Below are positions 1 to 10,470 of a DNA stretch of 64,000 nucleotides, one piece after another. The DNA comes from Anodontia alba (lineage: Eukaryota > Mollusca > Bivalvia > Lucinida > Lucinidae), in NCBI GenBank assembly GCA_964016985.1, contig OZ024831.1:82376263-82440262 (forward strand), in the 5' to 3' direction. Position numbers and translations under genes: made by a program. Every line of letters starts with the position of its first letter. Within the stretch, counting starts at the first letter, position 1. Below the pieces are notes generated by a model. The model did not search any database, had not been told where the DNA came from, and saw only the letters and a program-made list of their open reading frames with translations.

Positions 1-1737
1 ATTATTTTCATTTCGACCTTCGGCTCTCTCACATGTATGACATTAGCATCTTTAAAGTAAGGCAACAAACCAATCAACAAATAATGAAATACCAGCAGAA
101 TATAATGGTTTAATTGATGAAAAAGATTCCACTAACTTATGATCATACCAAATCAAAAAATATTCAATGAGGAACTTTCCTTGAATAATAATGGAAAAGT
201 ATGTCAAAATACGAATTAAGTTCCAAACTAAGTGAAAAATATATAGAAGAGACTAATATGCAATTATGTGCTGAGTAATGGAAGCTGGAAAGCTAAAAAA
301 TACTTTCTATTACGTATTTTTATACACTTTCAAGTCAATATCAAGAAACTCCAAATTAAGTTGAGTTTCTTCTTCATCCTTCACAGTTGTTACATAATGA
401 TAATTATTTGTATATATTTTTTCCCAAACTAGTTACTTTAACTGGTATTTTGTCTGTTAAAATACAAACTATTCTTTCTCCAGAACATATCTAATAGTTA
501 AACATGAAAAATTTTATGAAAAAGAGCTGAAATAAAATTACTTTTCAGTAGCTGATGTAAATCTCTGCTAAATAAAAGAACGTAAGGCTATACACTGTAA
601 ATATGATTTTTCTGCCTTGTAAGAAGAAGGCTATACACTGTAATATGATTTTTCTGCCTTATAAGAAGGCTATACACTGTAATATGATTTTTCTGTCTTA
701 TAAGAAGGCTATACACTGCAATATGATTTTTCTGCCTTATAAGAAGGCTACACACTGTAAAAAAAAAAAAAAACAACAACAAAAAAAACAAAAAACAAAC
801 AAAACTACCGGTATTTCTGCCTAAAAAGAAGTGTTCATGATAAATAATAAATTTGTATCAAGTAGAACCCAATATTTGATGTGCACTGCAGATATTGCAA
901 ACTGACCTGCAGAATAAGAATTTGCATTATTTTGTTCTTTGAACAGCTAAGAAGATAGCATACATGTTTAAATTATTCCGGTAAAACTGTTGGTGTACGG
1001 TTTGGTAAGATCATAGATCATCTGAGTTTTACTAAGATCACATAATGACCTCTAAAAAGCACAGTTGCTGGTAAAAAACTGAAAGAAGTTATTTTTATAG
1101 TATTATTTATACACTGAATTTTCTAATTCGAATTTTCTAATTCAGATAATTTGATATCAAGCACTAAGTCTAAATGGTACTAAAAACGCTTCAGTTTACT
1201 ATCAATATAGAAATGCTAATAAAGCTCAATAAATCTGGAGTATAAAATCTAACAACAAAATATTAATTCAAGGCTAACTGAGTAAATTGTATGTATGTAA
1301 AAAACTTGATGGCTGAAACAAAATTTTCTTCAATCTTGATTATTTAATGAGTACCCTGTTAATAAAGCCTTTGATCAGACACTCAACTGGTTATAGAAAA
1401 CAATCATTCACTATGGCCTCTGAATGTTGGAGATTAAACATTATATTTATGGTAAAATTTTATGATAACAAAGTTCTACTTTAAGGAAAAAAAAAAAAAA
1501 AAAAAAAATTTCACAATTTCCAAATTTTACTGTGTAAAGAGCATCCTTACCTGTCCCTTGCTAAGTTAAATATGAAGTGCTGAACAATGAATACCTGGTT
1601 ATATATGGCTCAGTCACATGGTATTACCATATATACTCCAGGTTTAAAATCTTTAAAAGAGCATCCAGGTAGTTCCTAGCCAGGTTAATTGCTAATGTCA
1701 TACATGTGAGAGAGCCGAAGGTCGAAATGAAAATAAT
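1..1737. repeat. Segment bounded by a perfect 48-bp inverted repeat
   Basis: Bases 1-48 are the exact reverse complement of 1690-1737 (ends ATTATTTTCATTTCGACC and GGTCGAAATGAAAATAAT). Inward of 48/1690 the two sides diverge at once. The left arm begins at the window edge, so it may be longer. Between the arms lie about 1.64 kb of AT-rich DNA with a 39-bp tandem repeat (584-760) and a run of 22 A (1487-1508); no coding signal was seen. A non-autonomous DNA transposon with terminal inverted repeats is the simplest reading, but the target duplication lies outside the window. Confidence 0.6.
584..760. repeat. 39-bp tandem repeat, about 4.5 copies, followed by A-rich tract
   Basis: The unit contains GGCTATACACTGTAATATGA and TTTTTCTGCCTTATAAGAA and repeats every 39 bp. 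It is followed by a 62-bp A/C-only tract ending near 806. Because 39 is a multiple of three, both strands stay open through the array; the apparent proteins are 13-residue repeats created by this and are not genes. Confidence 0.9.
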
Positions 1738-1826
1738 GGCAAGAAAACCTGCATGTGAAAACGTCGTATGTCTATGTCGTCTGCTGAAAATTCTTGCAAA
1801 CTTTTCAAACCTATTTTTGTATACAG

Positions 1827-1893
1827 GCAAACAGTGTGGCCCTGATCAGACTGCTCCTAGAGGAGCAGTCTGATCTGGGTCCACACTGTTTGC
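1827..1893. repeat. A-hairpin, core only
   Basis: A near-perfect fold-back with arms GCAAACAGTGTGGCCCTGAT and its complement, meeting at CTCCTAGAGGAG. The longer outer arms of the full element are absent, although AAGGGTTAA remains at about 1960. Confidence 0.85.
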
Positions 1894-2008
1894 AAAAATG
1901 AATTTTAAAATCACAAGCAGATGACAAAGCAGACGACAATTGTTGTGATTTGCAGTTTAAGGGTTAAAGCTACATTTGATTGCCTGAAGTGTGTATTCAT
2001 GAAGTTTT

Positions 2009-2497
2009 GTGCATTTAAACCAAGCAGGTGTTAGGGTTACCATATCTAAGCTGGAGGAACAGAGATCTGCAATAAAATTCCTGCTTTTAGAGGGTGGAAA
2101 AACCTTGCCACATTTTTCAAAGATTGCAGAAAAGTTTTTCTTAAGCCTGCATATCCCGTATAAGTGGCATTGGTTGTCCCACTCTCTGTACCGCCCAGAT
2201 CTTGCCCTCTGTGACTCTTATTTGTTTCAGAACTGAAAAAAGGCTGGCTGGAAACAAATAGGAGACCAGGGCGACTTTGATTTCTGCTGTAAATAGGTTA
2301 GCAGTGTGTTTTCATGAGTTGCTGAGGGAATACAAAAGCTCCCACAAAGATGGCAAAAGTCTACAGATATAGGTGGGGAATACTTTGAAAAAGAATAAAA
2401 AGATTTTTGGAAAAATATTTAACAGTTTTTGAGAAAGAGTAAAAAGACAGGTTTTTTTCTGATTGCCCCTTGTATTTATCCAAAAGTTTCTGCTCAA
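2009..2497 (+). pseudogene. Mariner transposase remnant, internally deleted
   Basis: Translation from 2009 gives a stretch like the mariner N-terminus (SKLEEQRSAIKFLLLEG) joined almost directly to the region around the third catalytic Asp (LYRPDLALCDSYLFQN, compare the family pattern YSPDLAPCD-x-FLFP). After an in-frame stop at 2234-2236, the reading continues, with further breaks, into KLPQRWQKSTDIGGEYFEKE (about 2330-2392), which fits the mariner C-terminus. The central part with the first two catalytic Asp residues is missing. Known family features support a DD34D mariner; the copy is dead. No terminal inverted repeats could be placed. Confidence 0.8.
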
Positions 2498-2949
2498 TGA
2501 GTATGCATGAAACTGAAAATGACATTTTCACTGGCTAGACACACAGCCAATGTTTTTTGTTTTTTTTCGTGTTGTTTATCAGTCTTTGTATAATTCAGTG
2601 AATGTTTACTGACCATTATGTTGCATGGAGTTCCCATGTTTAGCATTGAAATTTCAGTATTTCCCATCTGATGTAATGGTCAGTACATATTTATCTCTTT
2701 CCAGAGATAAAATATTTGGATACGTAAACATTAAAATGCTTCTATTTCCAGAATATTTTGTGTACAAAATCATTCACTATTAAGAACATGGCAAAACTGG
2801 GTAGGTGATGATCTCCCAAAAGGTGAGGACTGAATTTTGTATAATAAAGCTGGATTACTCTTGTTCGTATAAAGTAGGTCAGAAGTCCAAATATGTCACC
2901 GTAACTTACTTTTGGTATACAGCAGACTGTCTTCAGTAGACATATCCGT
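2498..2949. other. AT-rich DNA, no feature recognised
   Basis: No long open frame, hairpin or tandem repeat stands out. The phrase GTATAAAGTAGGTCAGAAGTC at 2867 recurs in altered form at about 3228, so part may be an old dispersed repeat. Confidence 0.4.
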
Positions 2950-3062
2950 AATAACCCTAAATACTGGGACAGATGAGCCTGAGCAAACAGTGTAGACCCA
3001 GATTAGAGGCTGCAGTACATGGCATCTGATCAGGGTCTACACTGTTTGCCATACATACAGCA
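2950..3062. repeat. A' element (A-hairpin relative without perfect palindrome)
   Basis: Shows GAGCAAACAGTGTAGACCCA near 2982 and ATCAGGGTCTACACTGTTTG near 3030 with a non-palindromic centre (GAGGCTGCAGTACATGGCAT). Relatives lie at 21.3, 33.05, 39.7, 40.4 and 51.6 kb. Confidence 0.75.
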
Positions 3063-3407
3063 ATATTTTAGACACATTAATGCTAAAAAGAATGGACTAT
3101 TTCAAATTTTAGGACAAGTATGGTAAGCAGTTAAGGTGTCCCAATACTTAGGGTGAGTATGGTAGTAACAAAATGTAGTAGAGCCACAGCATACAATAAA
3201 GGAGATATGCACCGGATAATTTTTTTTGTATAAAGTAGGTCATAGGTCAAAATATAGGTCATACCTGTTTCAACAGATGCACCAACACTAAATTTGGTAA
3301 ACCTAGGCCATGCAATACAGAAACATGGACTAGACAAATTGTTATATGCCATTTTTGTCACATTATACCACTTCCTGTCTCATATAAGAAGAGTGCCAGT
3401 ATTGATC
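3063..3407. other. Intergenic, no gene recognised
   Basis: AT-rich. A 76-codon minus-strand frame at 3131-3361 is present but has no recognisable domain, no splice context and lies inside dispersed-repeat-like DNA, so it is not called. Confidence 0.4.
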
Positions 3408-3690
3408 CTGAATCAGCTCTAGACTAGGTACATTCTTCAACCAGAAAGTATTGATCTTTTCTTATTTCTCCATGAAAGATCAAAACCCTAAACCATATAA
3501 GCATGCAAACAGAGGACTTACTAAGGAGATGCATTCGGTGATAATTTTGAGACAATTTTTTCTTATTTCTTCATTAAAACATATGTTGTGGGTACTCATT
3601 AGAAGTGCCTCACTGAGGCCTCACCGAGGCACTTCTAATGAGTATCCATGTGCAACATATACTTTTATGGAGAATGTGAGAATATTATCC
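3408..3690. repeat. C-hairpin, rearranged
   Basis: An outer arm (AGCTCTAGACTAGG, then TTTTCTTATTTCTCCATGAA) is followed by a second half-start at about 3550 and the core TTGTGGGTACTCATTAGAAG with its complement. The centre reads GTGCCTCACTGAGGCCTCACCGAGGCAC, a small duplication of the hairpin tip. Confidence 0.75.
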
Positions 3691-3720
3691 CAGAATTATC
3701 AACAAATACTCCTCCTTATT

Positions 3721-3995
3721 ACCAGGGGTGTAGGGGTAGAAGTCATTTAAAGCAAACTGTTGACACCACACGACGGACAAGGTACCTCGGATATTGACCA
3801 ATCAAAATAGCTCACCTTGCACACTTCATGCTCAGATGAACTAATAACTAAGGCTGAGAACTCTGGGTAGAAATTTCAGCAGATGACATTTTGAAATATT
3901 TTTCTTATTTTTTGATTGGTCAATGTAAGAAGTGCATTGTCAGTCGTGTGGCATCAACAGTTTGCTTTAAATGACTACTCCTCCTACACCCCTGG
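3721..3995. repeat. Imperfect inverted repeat, ~80-bp arms
   Basis: The left arm 3721-3803 (CCAGGGGTGTAGGGGTAGAA, then GTCATTTAAAGCAAACTGTT) pairs with 3915-3995 (AACAGTTTGCTTTAAATGAC). The loop contains the outer part of a B-hairpin (CAGCAGATGACATTTTGAAA). MITE-like; no target duplication identified. Confidence 0.75.
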
Positions 3996-4084
3996 GCCAA
4001 TTTCAATCAAACTTCACAGGAATGTTGCTTAGGTGACTCTCTATCCAAGAAAACTAAAATGGTTTCGATCCAAAGAACAAAATG

Positions 4085-5050
4085 GCTGCTACAGCTAATA
4101 AAAGTGCTGCAAGCACTGCACAATGCCCCGCCACTGCATTTACATCAAGCAAGTTCCGTAACTCTGTCAAAAATAAAATGTGTTCTACATGTTATGTCCC
4201 TTTACATTTTTGCAAGGCTTCAAGGAAATCTCTGAAACCGTTTTCAAGTTACAGAAAGGGCACATACATATGACTTGGACCAATTATTGACAATGTTCAA
4301 AGGGCTGAAACTCCACGAGCAGGTAAGTCAGAGTTATGGTTCTTGTGTTTTGCAAATTGTATCATGGTGATATACATTTGCATAAAGTTTCAAGAAAATA
4401 TCTCGAACAGTTTTCAAGTTACAGAGTGAACACAAATATATTACAGAAATCACTATTTTCAAAGTTTTTTCCATATCTACTATGTTCAAAGGGTCACAAC
4501 TTCAAAAGTAGGTTAACCAGATTTACCATTCTTGTGTTCTGCATCTCGACTCATGGTGCTTTACATTTGTGAGAAGTTTCATCAAAATATCTGGAACAGT
4601 TTTCAACTTATTGAGTGGAGACGAGTACATGGTAGAAATGGCTATGTTCAATGTTCAAAGGGCAATAACTCCGAAAGTAGGCAAACCAGTGTTATGGATT
4701 ATGTGTCCTGCATGTCATTTTATATTGCTTTACATTTGTGTGAAGTTTCGTGAAAATATCCCAAACGGTTTCAACTTAAAGACCAGTCACAAATACATGG
4801 TAGAAATGGTTATGTTCAATGTTCAAAGGGCAATAACTCCAAAAGTAGGCAAACCAGTGTTACAGTTTATGTGTTCTGCATGTCGTCTCATAGTGCTTTA
4901 CATTTGTGTGAAGTTTGGTGAAAATATCTCTGATGGTATCAGAGTTATGGAGCAGACACGAATGAAGGAAGCACTGATGGACAGACAGACGGACGGACAG
5001 ATTGATACTCAAAATTTCAGACGGTCTAACATAATACCCTCGTGGTGGGG
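4085..5050 (-). repeat. Array element, ~170-190 bp units, with terminal microsatellite and ATGCCCC end
   Basis: GTTCAAAGGGCNATAACTCC recurs at about 4295, 4484, 4653 and 4821 (spacing 189, 169, 168). Each unit also carries TTTACATTTGTGTGAAGTTT and TTTTCAAGTTACAGAG. The array ends in GGACAGACAGACGGACGGAC (4979-4998), then CAAAATTTCAGACGG and AACATAATACCCTCGTGGTG-GGGCATAAAAA. Read on the minus strand the ATGCCCC end comes first. Open frames here are repeat translations. Confidence 0.85.
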
Positions 5051-5945
5051 CATAAAAATCTATTTTTAGCTTCTTTACTGAACCGAAAGGAAATTAACTC
5101 AAAATTTGGTAGGAAGTATCAAGGGGACCTGTAGATCAAAAATAGCTAAAATCGTTCTGATGGATCAGAAATCCAAGATGGCCACCATGGCAGCCATCTT
5201 GAAAATCTATTTTGAGCTTCTTCTCCTGAACCAAAAGGCCAACTGACTCAAAACTTGGTTGGAAGTATCAGGGTGAGTTGCATATCAAAAATAGCTAAAA
5301 TCGTTCAGATCAGAAATCCAAGATGGTCGGGTGGCCATCTTAAAAGTCTATTTTGAGCTTCTCCTGAATCGCAAGGCCAACTGACTAGAAACAAGGTAGG
5401 AAGTATCAGGGTGACTTGCAGACAAAAAAGTAGCTAAAATTGTTCCGAATTAAAATCAAAGATAGCTGCCATTGTGGCCATCTTTAAAATCTATTTTTAA
5501 CTTCTTCTCCTCAACTAAAATGCCAACTGACTCGAAACTTGGTAGGAAGTATCGGTGTGAGTTGTAGATCAAAAACAGCTAAAATTGTTCTGATCAGAAA
5601 TCCAAAATGACCTTCACAGTCGCCATCTTGAAAATCTATTTTGAACTTTTACTCCTGAATGCAAAGGCCAAATGACTTGAGGGGATGACTTGTAGATCAA
5701 AAAATAGCTGAAATTGTTCCGATAAGAAATCCAAGATGGCCATCTTGAAAATCTAATTTGAACTCCTACTCCTGAACGGAAAAGCCAGTTCACTCAAAAC
5801 TTGATAGGAAGTATCTGGGTGACTTGTAGATAAACAAATAGCTAAAATCATTGTGATCGGAAATCCAAGGTGGTCGCCATAGCTGCCATGTTGAAAATCT
5901 TTTTGAAATTTTTCTCCTGAACCGAAAGGCCAATTAACTCAAAAC
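5051..5945. repeat. ~140-bp tandem array with CAAGATGGC motifs, about 6-7 units
   Basis: AAAATCTATTTTGAGCTTCT recurs at roughly 5052, 5202, 5340, 5486, 5631, 5750 and 5895. Units also contain CCTGAACCGAAAGGCCAACT and CTTGGTAGGAAGTATCAGGG. Most units carry AATCCAAGATGGCC followed by its partial reverse complement GCCATCTTGAAAATC, so YY1-like half-sites sit as small inverted pairs. It abuts the preceding array directly. Confidence 0.85.
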
Positions 5946-6104
5946 TTCATTTCTCTTGAGACAATTTGCATGAAATGTCAAAGCCTATTTTCTTGGGAGA
6001 CAATCTGCATGAAATGTCAAAGCCTATTTTCTGTGAAAATAAGAAAAATATTATCAATTTGTTTGTCTGCTATATATGCCCCTAGAGTAATAAAGGTTAA
6101 TTAA
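5946..6104. repeat. B-hairpin, degenerate with internal duplication
   Basis: The block GAGACAATTTGCATGAAATG-TCAAAGCCTATTTTC occurs twice in tandem (5958 and about 5997). It ends in GTCTGCT, TAGAGTAATAAAGGTTAATT. The left outer arm is missing. Confidence 0.75.
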
Positions 6105-6169
6105 CACCCTGAAAAACTGGAAACACTTTCAAAATGAATGAATTCTGTTTCTTCAGTTGCTCTTTATTG

Positions 6170-6305
6170 CAGGTTGAGAAAATGCCTTTCAAACATGTTT
6201 CCCATGCAAATGTACAGGGAAGTCAATCTGATCTCATAAAATTGTCAAAGGTCAATTCAGGTCAACTGTTTTAGCAAAACTGGTGGACCTTACATCCCTG
6301 AAGAA
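6170..6305 (+). repeat. Dispersed repeat, copy 1 (pair with 7285-7430)
   Basis: Shares with 7285-7430, in the same order: GAGAAAATG, AAATGTACAGGGAAG, AAATTTGA/CAATCTGATC, AAAGGTCA, GGTCA, TTTTAG.AAAACT and TTACATCCC. Both copies follow a B-hairpin remnant. The 335 bases after it hold GGTGGCCATCTTGG and the motif TGATCACTATAGCTCA (6545), which recurs at 24.46 kb; no gene seen. Confidence 0.6.
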
Positions 6306-6646
6306 ATACTCAAGAATTCAGTACCAAAGCATTCTTGGTTTTTGGAGAAGATTTTTTAAAATTTTGCCAAATTACCATATATGGGCAAGGTGGCCATCTT
6401 GGTCAATAGGCCGGTCAACAGTCCATTATCATTTAAGCCATCCTGTTACCCCAAACCAAGGAGGTTCCACATGAATCAGATAAAAACAAATTGCTTCAGA
6501 GTAATGGTCATTTAAATATGTGGATGGAAAGACAGATGAAAAGTGATCACTATAGCTCAACTTGAACATTTGGCTCAGGTGAGCTGAAAAGAAGAAAATT
6601 ATTATCTGGTAATTAATATTTATAATATTTATGTTTCATTTTCTAT

Positions 6647-6826
6647 GTCAAAGCTCCATATAAGAGGGAGTATCCACATAATTTTTTTTCTTATTTCTTC
6701 ACCAAAACATATGTTGTGGGTACTCATAAGAAACACCTCAGTGAAGTGCTTCTAATGAGTACCCACAACATATGTTTTCATGGAGAAACATGAAAAATAT
6801 CTGCACTTTTTGATTGAAAAAAGCAC
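6647..6826. repeat. C-hairpin
   Basis: The outer arms are AGCTCCATATAAGAGGG and CCTTACGTGGAGCTA. The core TTGTGGGTACTCATAAGAAA faces CTTCTAATGAGTACCCACAA across the centre CACCTCAGTGAAGTGC. Confidence 0.85.
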
Positions 6827-7194
6827 CTTACGTGGAGCTATTCATGTGTAATTTACATGTACATTTGGACAACTTAATTTGCCTTCAGTGACATGTTGAG
6901 ATGACAAACTGTCCACAGAGTACATCAAGAAGGAACTTATGCAAACACATTTTCAAGCAATCTGGAATATACACAAATGCTTTAAGCCACAACATCAGAA
7001 AACATACCTTCGGAAATGCGTGCCCAGTGACAACTGAGATCAGCCTGCACACTTGCACAGTCTGCTTAGAATCCTCCCTGGAAGCATTCTGAGACTTTTA
7101 CTTCATCAACTGAGTTTCAAACAGACAGCGCCATGAATCAATTTTAACAAGAATTGCTTTTGTAAAAGAAAATGCCTCTAACCATATGCTCATT
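6827..7194. other. No gene recognised
   Basis: Contains AAACATACCTTCGGAAATGC and CTGCACACTTGCACAGTCTG, phrases resembling 15.65-15.80 kb and 41.75-41.90 kb, so probably part of another old dispersed repeat. Confidence 0.4.
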
Positions 7195-7284
7195 TTCTGA
7201 GCCTATTTTCTGGGGAAAATAAGAAACAATATCATCAGTTTTAAATTGTCATCTGTTGAATTACCCCAGATAGTGGTTAAGGTT
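7195..7284. repeat. B-hairpin right half, degenerate
   Basis: GAGCCTATTTTCTGGGGAAA-ATAAGAAACAATATCATCAG, then TCATCTGTTGAATTACCCCA and TAGTGGTTAAGGTTAA. Only one arm remains. Confidence 0.65.
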
Positions 7285-7430
7285 AATACATTTTGAGAAA
7301 ATGAGTTGCCAAAATTTTCTTTATATAAATGTACAGGGAAGCAAATTTGACTGTCCTAAAAAGGTCACTGGTCAGTCTGGGACGATCATTTTAGAAAACT
7401 TGGTAGATATTACATCCCCAGTGCTATATA
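7285..7430 (+). repeat. Dispersed repeat, copy 2 (pair with 6170-6305)
   Basis: See the order of shared blocks at 6170-6305. From 7431 to 7639 there is AT-rich DNA with no recognised feature. Confidence 0.6.
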
Positions 7431-7639
7431 CAAAGATCAAAGCTTTCTCAGTTCTCAGGATGAAGACTTTTAAAGATTCAAACCTATGGTGAAAATTAAT
7501 ATCCTGTAAAACAGATTCAAACCCCTATACAGTGCTTTATTTTTTCTTTAACTGCTGACTGTTCTAGGGTGTTGGTTCTGGTAGTATTCATTCTTGTCCT
7601 TTTTTATATTCTGTCATTGCTTATAGCTCCAGATAATAG

Positions 7640-7835
7640 GGGTAACCTAAAAATATTCTCATTTCTCCAAGAAAACATGTTGTGGGTACTCATTAGAAGG
7701 GCCTTGACAAGGCGACAAGGCGCTTCTAAAGAGTACCCACACTATATGTTTTCATGGAGGAAGAAAAAATATCAATACTTTATGTTTGAAAATGTGCCTT
7801 ATCACTTTATGGTTGAAAAAAAGTGCCTTCTCTGA
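7640..7835. repeat. C-hairpin
   Basis: Core TTGTGGGTACTCATTAGAAG against CTTCTAAAGAGTACCCACAC, with tip GGCCTTGACAAGGCGACAAGG that carries a small duplication. A short duplication of the right flank follows (TTGAAAATGTGCCTTATCAC and TTGAAAAAAAGTGCCTTCTC). Confidence 0.8.
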
Positions 7836-7896
7836 AGCAATAACTGTTGTCACCTTCTGTACTCCAGACAGCTATGCTTGCTATATGTATGCTTGT

Positions 7897-8312
7897 GTCA
7901 TTTTTATATCCCACCACACGACGGTGGTTGGGTATTATGGTTTCATGTTGGACTTCCTGCGTTTGTCCATCCATCCCTCCTTCCCTCCATCCGTTCGTAT
8001 TTCATTTCCGGATGATAACTTGAATAAACATCAATGGATTTTCACCAAACTTAATATGTGTATTGACATTGTGAAGATCTGGTTTGGGATTGCTAATGGG
8101 CAAATTTCATCATATTTTGACGGAGTTATTTGCCCGAGCCATGCCCATATTTTCGTTTCCAGCCAGTAACGAGTATATGTCAAGGGATTTTAACCAAACT
8201 TGGTACATGCATTGATATAAGGGAGATCTGGTTTGGGATTGCTAATGGTCAAATTTCATCAATGTTTGACAGAGTTAGCTGCCCCCAACATGATATCTGC
8301 AGGGTATTATAG
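7897..8312 (+). repeat. Array element, head hairpin plus two ~150-bp units
   Basis: Begins TTTTTATATCCCACCACACG-ACGGTGGTTGGGTATTATGG, an imperfect hairpin. This is followed by a CCATCCATCCCTCC-type tract and two copies of a unit sharing GGTTTGGGATTGCTAATGG and CAAATTTCATCA (about 8080 and 8230). The order head hairpin, pyrimidine microsatellite, tandem units matches the minus-strand reading of 4085-5050 and 23400-24455. Confidence 0.75.
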
Positions 8313-9543
8313 TTTAATGTTTTTATTTCTTCTACAGAAGCCACATGTAGCACACTGATCACTGCTTCTGGTCTGCTATCAATACTTCTGTTTTTTATGT
8401 GTTTTGTTTCGGAACTAACTTAACATTAGTTCCGGTAATATTGAAACCTAGGGTGAAGATTAGGTTCCTGTAAAACTGGTGTAACTCTTTGCATGTTGGG
8501 TAATTAATTTTGCATGCTTTTTTGTTGTCTGTGGATTCTTTTTAAATTAACTTTTTCAATAAAAATCTTTTAGGAATACCATCAGAGTAGCACACAGTTT
8601 GGATCAAGATCAAGCCCGACAAAACCACTGACTATTATTAGGCAGTGATTTTGATTTTGTTCTTATTACTTTACAGCCCCTCACTAAAGGGTTATTTTTG
8701 ATCCATGTTCCTTGGTTCTTGTGTTTGTTCTGTCCTATCTAGCTTTGTGATCACCTCATTTGCTGAAGAGGGGAATGACTGCTTGGGTACTGTAACATTT
8801 AAATTTGGCAGCAGCAAATTTTGGCGGTTTTATGAGTGGACCTTTTGGCGGATTTATATTTTTAGCAGATTTTCAATTTCTCCCCCAAAAAAATCCATGA
8901 CTTATGACTTAGCCCTGTGTGTCTTATGTGTGGTGATTTGCAACTGATTTACATATTGCATTGTTCTTGGTATGTGAGTGAATACAAATCAGTTCTGTTG
9001 TTATATAATTACTCAATAAAACATATTTTGAGTTATTATTAGTTGCAGTTTTCTTTCTTGGTAAAGCCGTCTATCAATTACCAATTATACCTGCAACTTT
9101 TGACAATAACTGTCAAGGTGTACTTGCTTTTATTCAGCCCTACTGAGCTGGCTTATGGATAGATCATTATCGTATTTTTTTTATTATTATTTTCAGATGC
9201 TAAACAAGTGCTAAAGATGTAAAGGCACTTTTTCTTTTGTCAAGGGTAATACCCATGACTGATTGACATTGTATTTTAAAGTCATACTTGCAATGAGTAT
9301 TGGGAATACATTTTCTGTTAGACTGTTATTCTTCTCTTGTCACGTGGTCTTTGATCCTCATAGACTTTTTTTACTTTGTTTTTTTTCCTTGACCCCCAAT
9401 AGCACCAAAACAAAAAATGACCGCAAAATATGAGTGTTTACAGCTAACTGTGGATGTTCCTGTTAATTTATTTTACCTCTCAGTATCAGAAGTAGACTGT
9501 GATCTGTGATTGTGGCGTTTCTCGAGTTTCTTCATTAACGTCT
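8313..9543. other. Mostly unassigned, with half of an A-related element at 8483-8630
   Basis: 8483-8630 (TAACTCTTTGCATGTTGGGT, CATCAGAGTAGCACACAGTT, GGATCAAGATCAAGCCCGAC) matches the left half of the intact element at 12620-12858. The remainder is AT-rich; no gene, hairpin or tandem repeat was recognised. Frames at 8705-8947 and elsewhere have no domain. Confidence 0.5.
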
Positions 9544-9750
9544 TTAACACTCTGGGTAAAAATTTCAGCAGACCACATACTGAAATATTTTTTCTTACTT
9601 TTCCCAGAAAACAGGATTTGGCATTTCATGCAAATTGTCTCCAATGGAGACAATTTGCATGAAATGTCAAATCCTGTTTTCAGGGAAAAATTAGAAAAAT
9701 ATCACCAATTTGTCGTCTGCTGAATTAGCCCAGAGAGTAGTGAAAATTAA
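9544..9750. repeat. B-hairpin with TTAA at both ends
   Basis: TTAA-CACTCTGGGTAAAAATTTC at 9544 and GTAGTGAAAA-TTAA at 9750. The inner arms GACATTTCATGCAAATTGTC form a near-perfect palindrome meeting at TCCAATGGAG. One of the best preserved copies. Confidence 0.9.
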
Positions 9751-10132
9751 TTTCCACCATAATGATAAATGGCCATGGCAACCATCTTGGCACATGAGCC
9801 ATACTTTCATTCCAAGATGGCATCCTATGACAAAAAAACTGCTAAACAGGTTCACGAGAGAAGCTGTTTGAAAATTTGGATGGTTGATAGACAACAGATG
9901 GAAGGGATTACTATAGCTTATACTGGACTTTTGGTCAGGTGAACTAAAATGTATGATGCACAGACGAAAGGGCAAAAAGACAAAGGCAATATGCCCTACC
10001 AACCTTTTCAGATGGCTGGGGTTATAATAAGAGAACGAAACTCTGTCAATGATAAATGCAGCCTAAGGCAAATATCATTAAAATATATGGTTAACACACA
10101 ATACTAACCATATACCAAACAATTAGTGCTGT
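9751..10132. other. Unassigned repeat-like DNA
   Basis: ATGGCCATGGCAACCATCTT, CCAAGATGGCATCCTATGAC and GATTACTATAGCTTA resemble phrases around 6.4-6.6 kb and 22.87 kb, so an old array-type repeat is likely. No gene seen. Confidence 0.4.
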
Positions 10133-10147
10133 ATGTCAACTGGTAGT

Positions 10148-10455
10148 GGCCGGCTTCGGTGGCTCAGTTGGATGCGCCGTCCGACTGGAGACCAGGAGGT
10201 CGCGGGTTCAACCCCCGACGAGGTCGGCAACATTCTTTCGTGGAGATTGATCATGAAATATTTTCTACGGTCATTCTCTCCCTTCCGCTGATTCAAGAAG
10301 GGCAGTTGTCAGTTTCTGGCGAAAGACTGTGCACAATACTGGTTAACAGCTTAGAGGACTAAGCCTGCCCAGTAAACGTGTGGTTAGGTAAACTGACCGC
10401 GCTCGACATGACCCCATTGGGTTGACTGGGCCGTAAAACCTCAACACAAACAAAA
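10148..10455 (+). mobile_element. tRNA-derived SINE (family 1) with 15-bp target duplication
   Basis: The head is tRNA-like: an A-box-like TGGCTCAGTTGGATGCGCC and a B box GGTTCAACCCC, followed by a ~230-bp body and the 3' end GGCCGTAAAACCTCAACACA-AACAAAAA. It is flanked by the perfect direct repeat ATGTCAACTGGTAGT at 10133-10147 and 10456-10470, the mark of LINE-type retroposition. Two further copies lie at 36.6 and 57.3 kb on the other strand. Transcription from the internal Pol III promoter is inferred from family knowledge. The frame 10159-10362 inside it is not a gene. Confidence 0.92.
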
Positions 10456-10470
10456 ATGTCAACTGGTAGT

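Noticed and set aside
588..824. Open frames on both strands with 13-residue repeats
   Set aside because: Caused by a 39-bp tandem repeat followed by an A-rich tract.
4569..5069. 166-codon plus-strand frame
   Set aside because: Translates two units of the ~170-bp array plus its GGAC tail; residues repeat with the array period.
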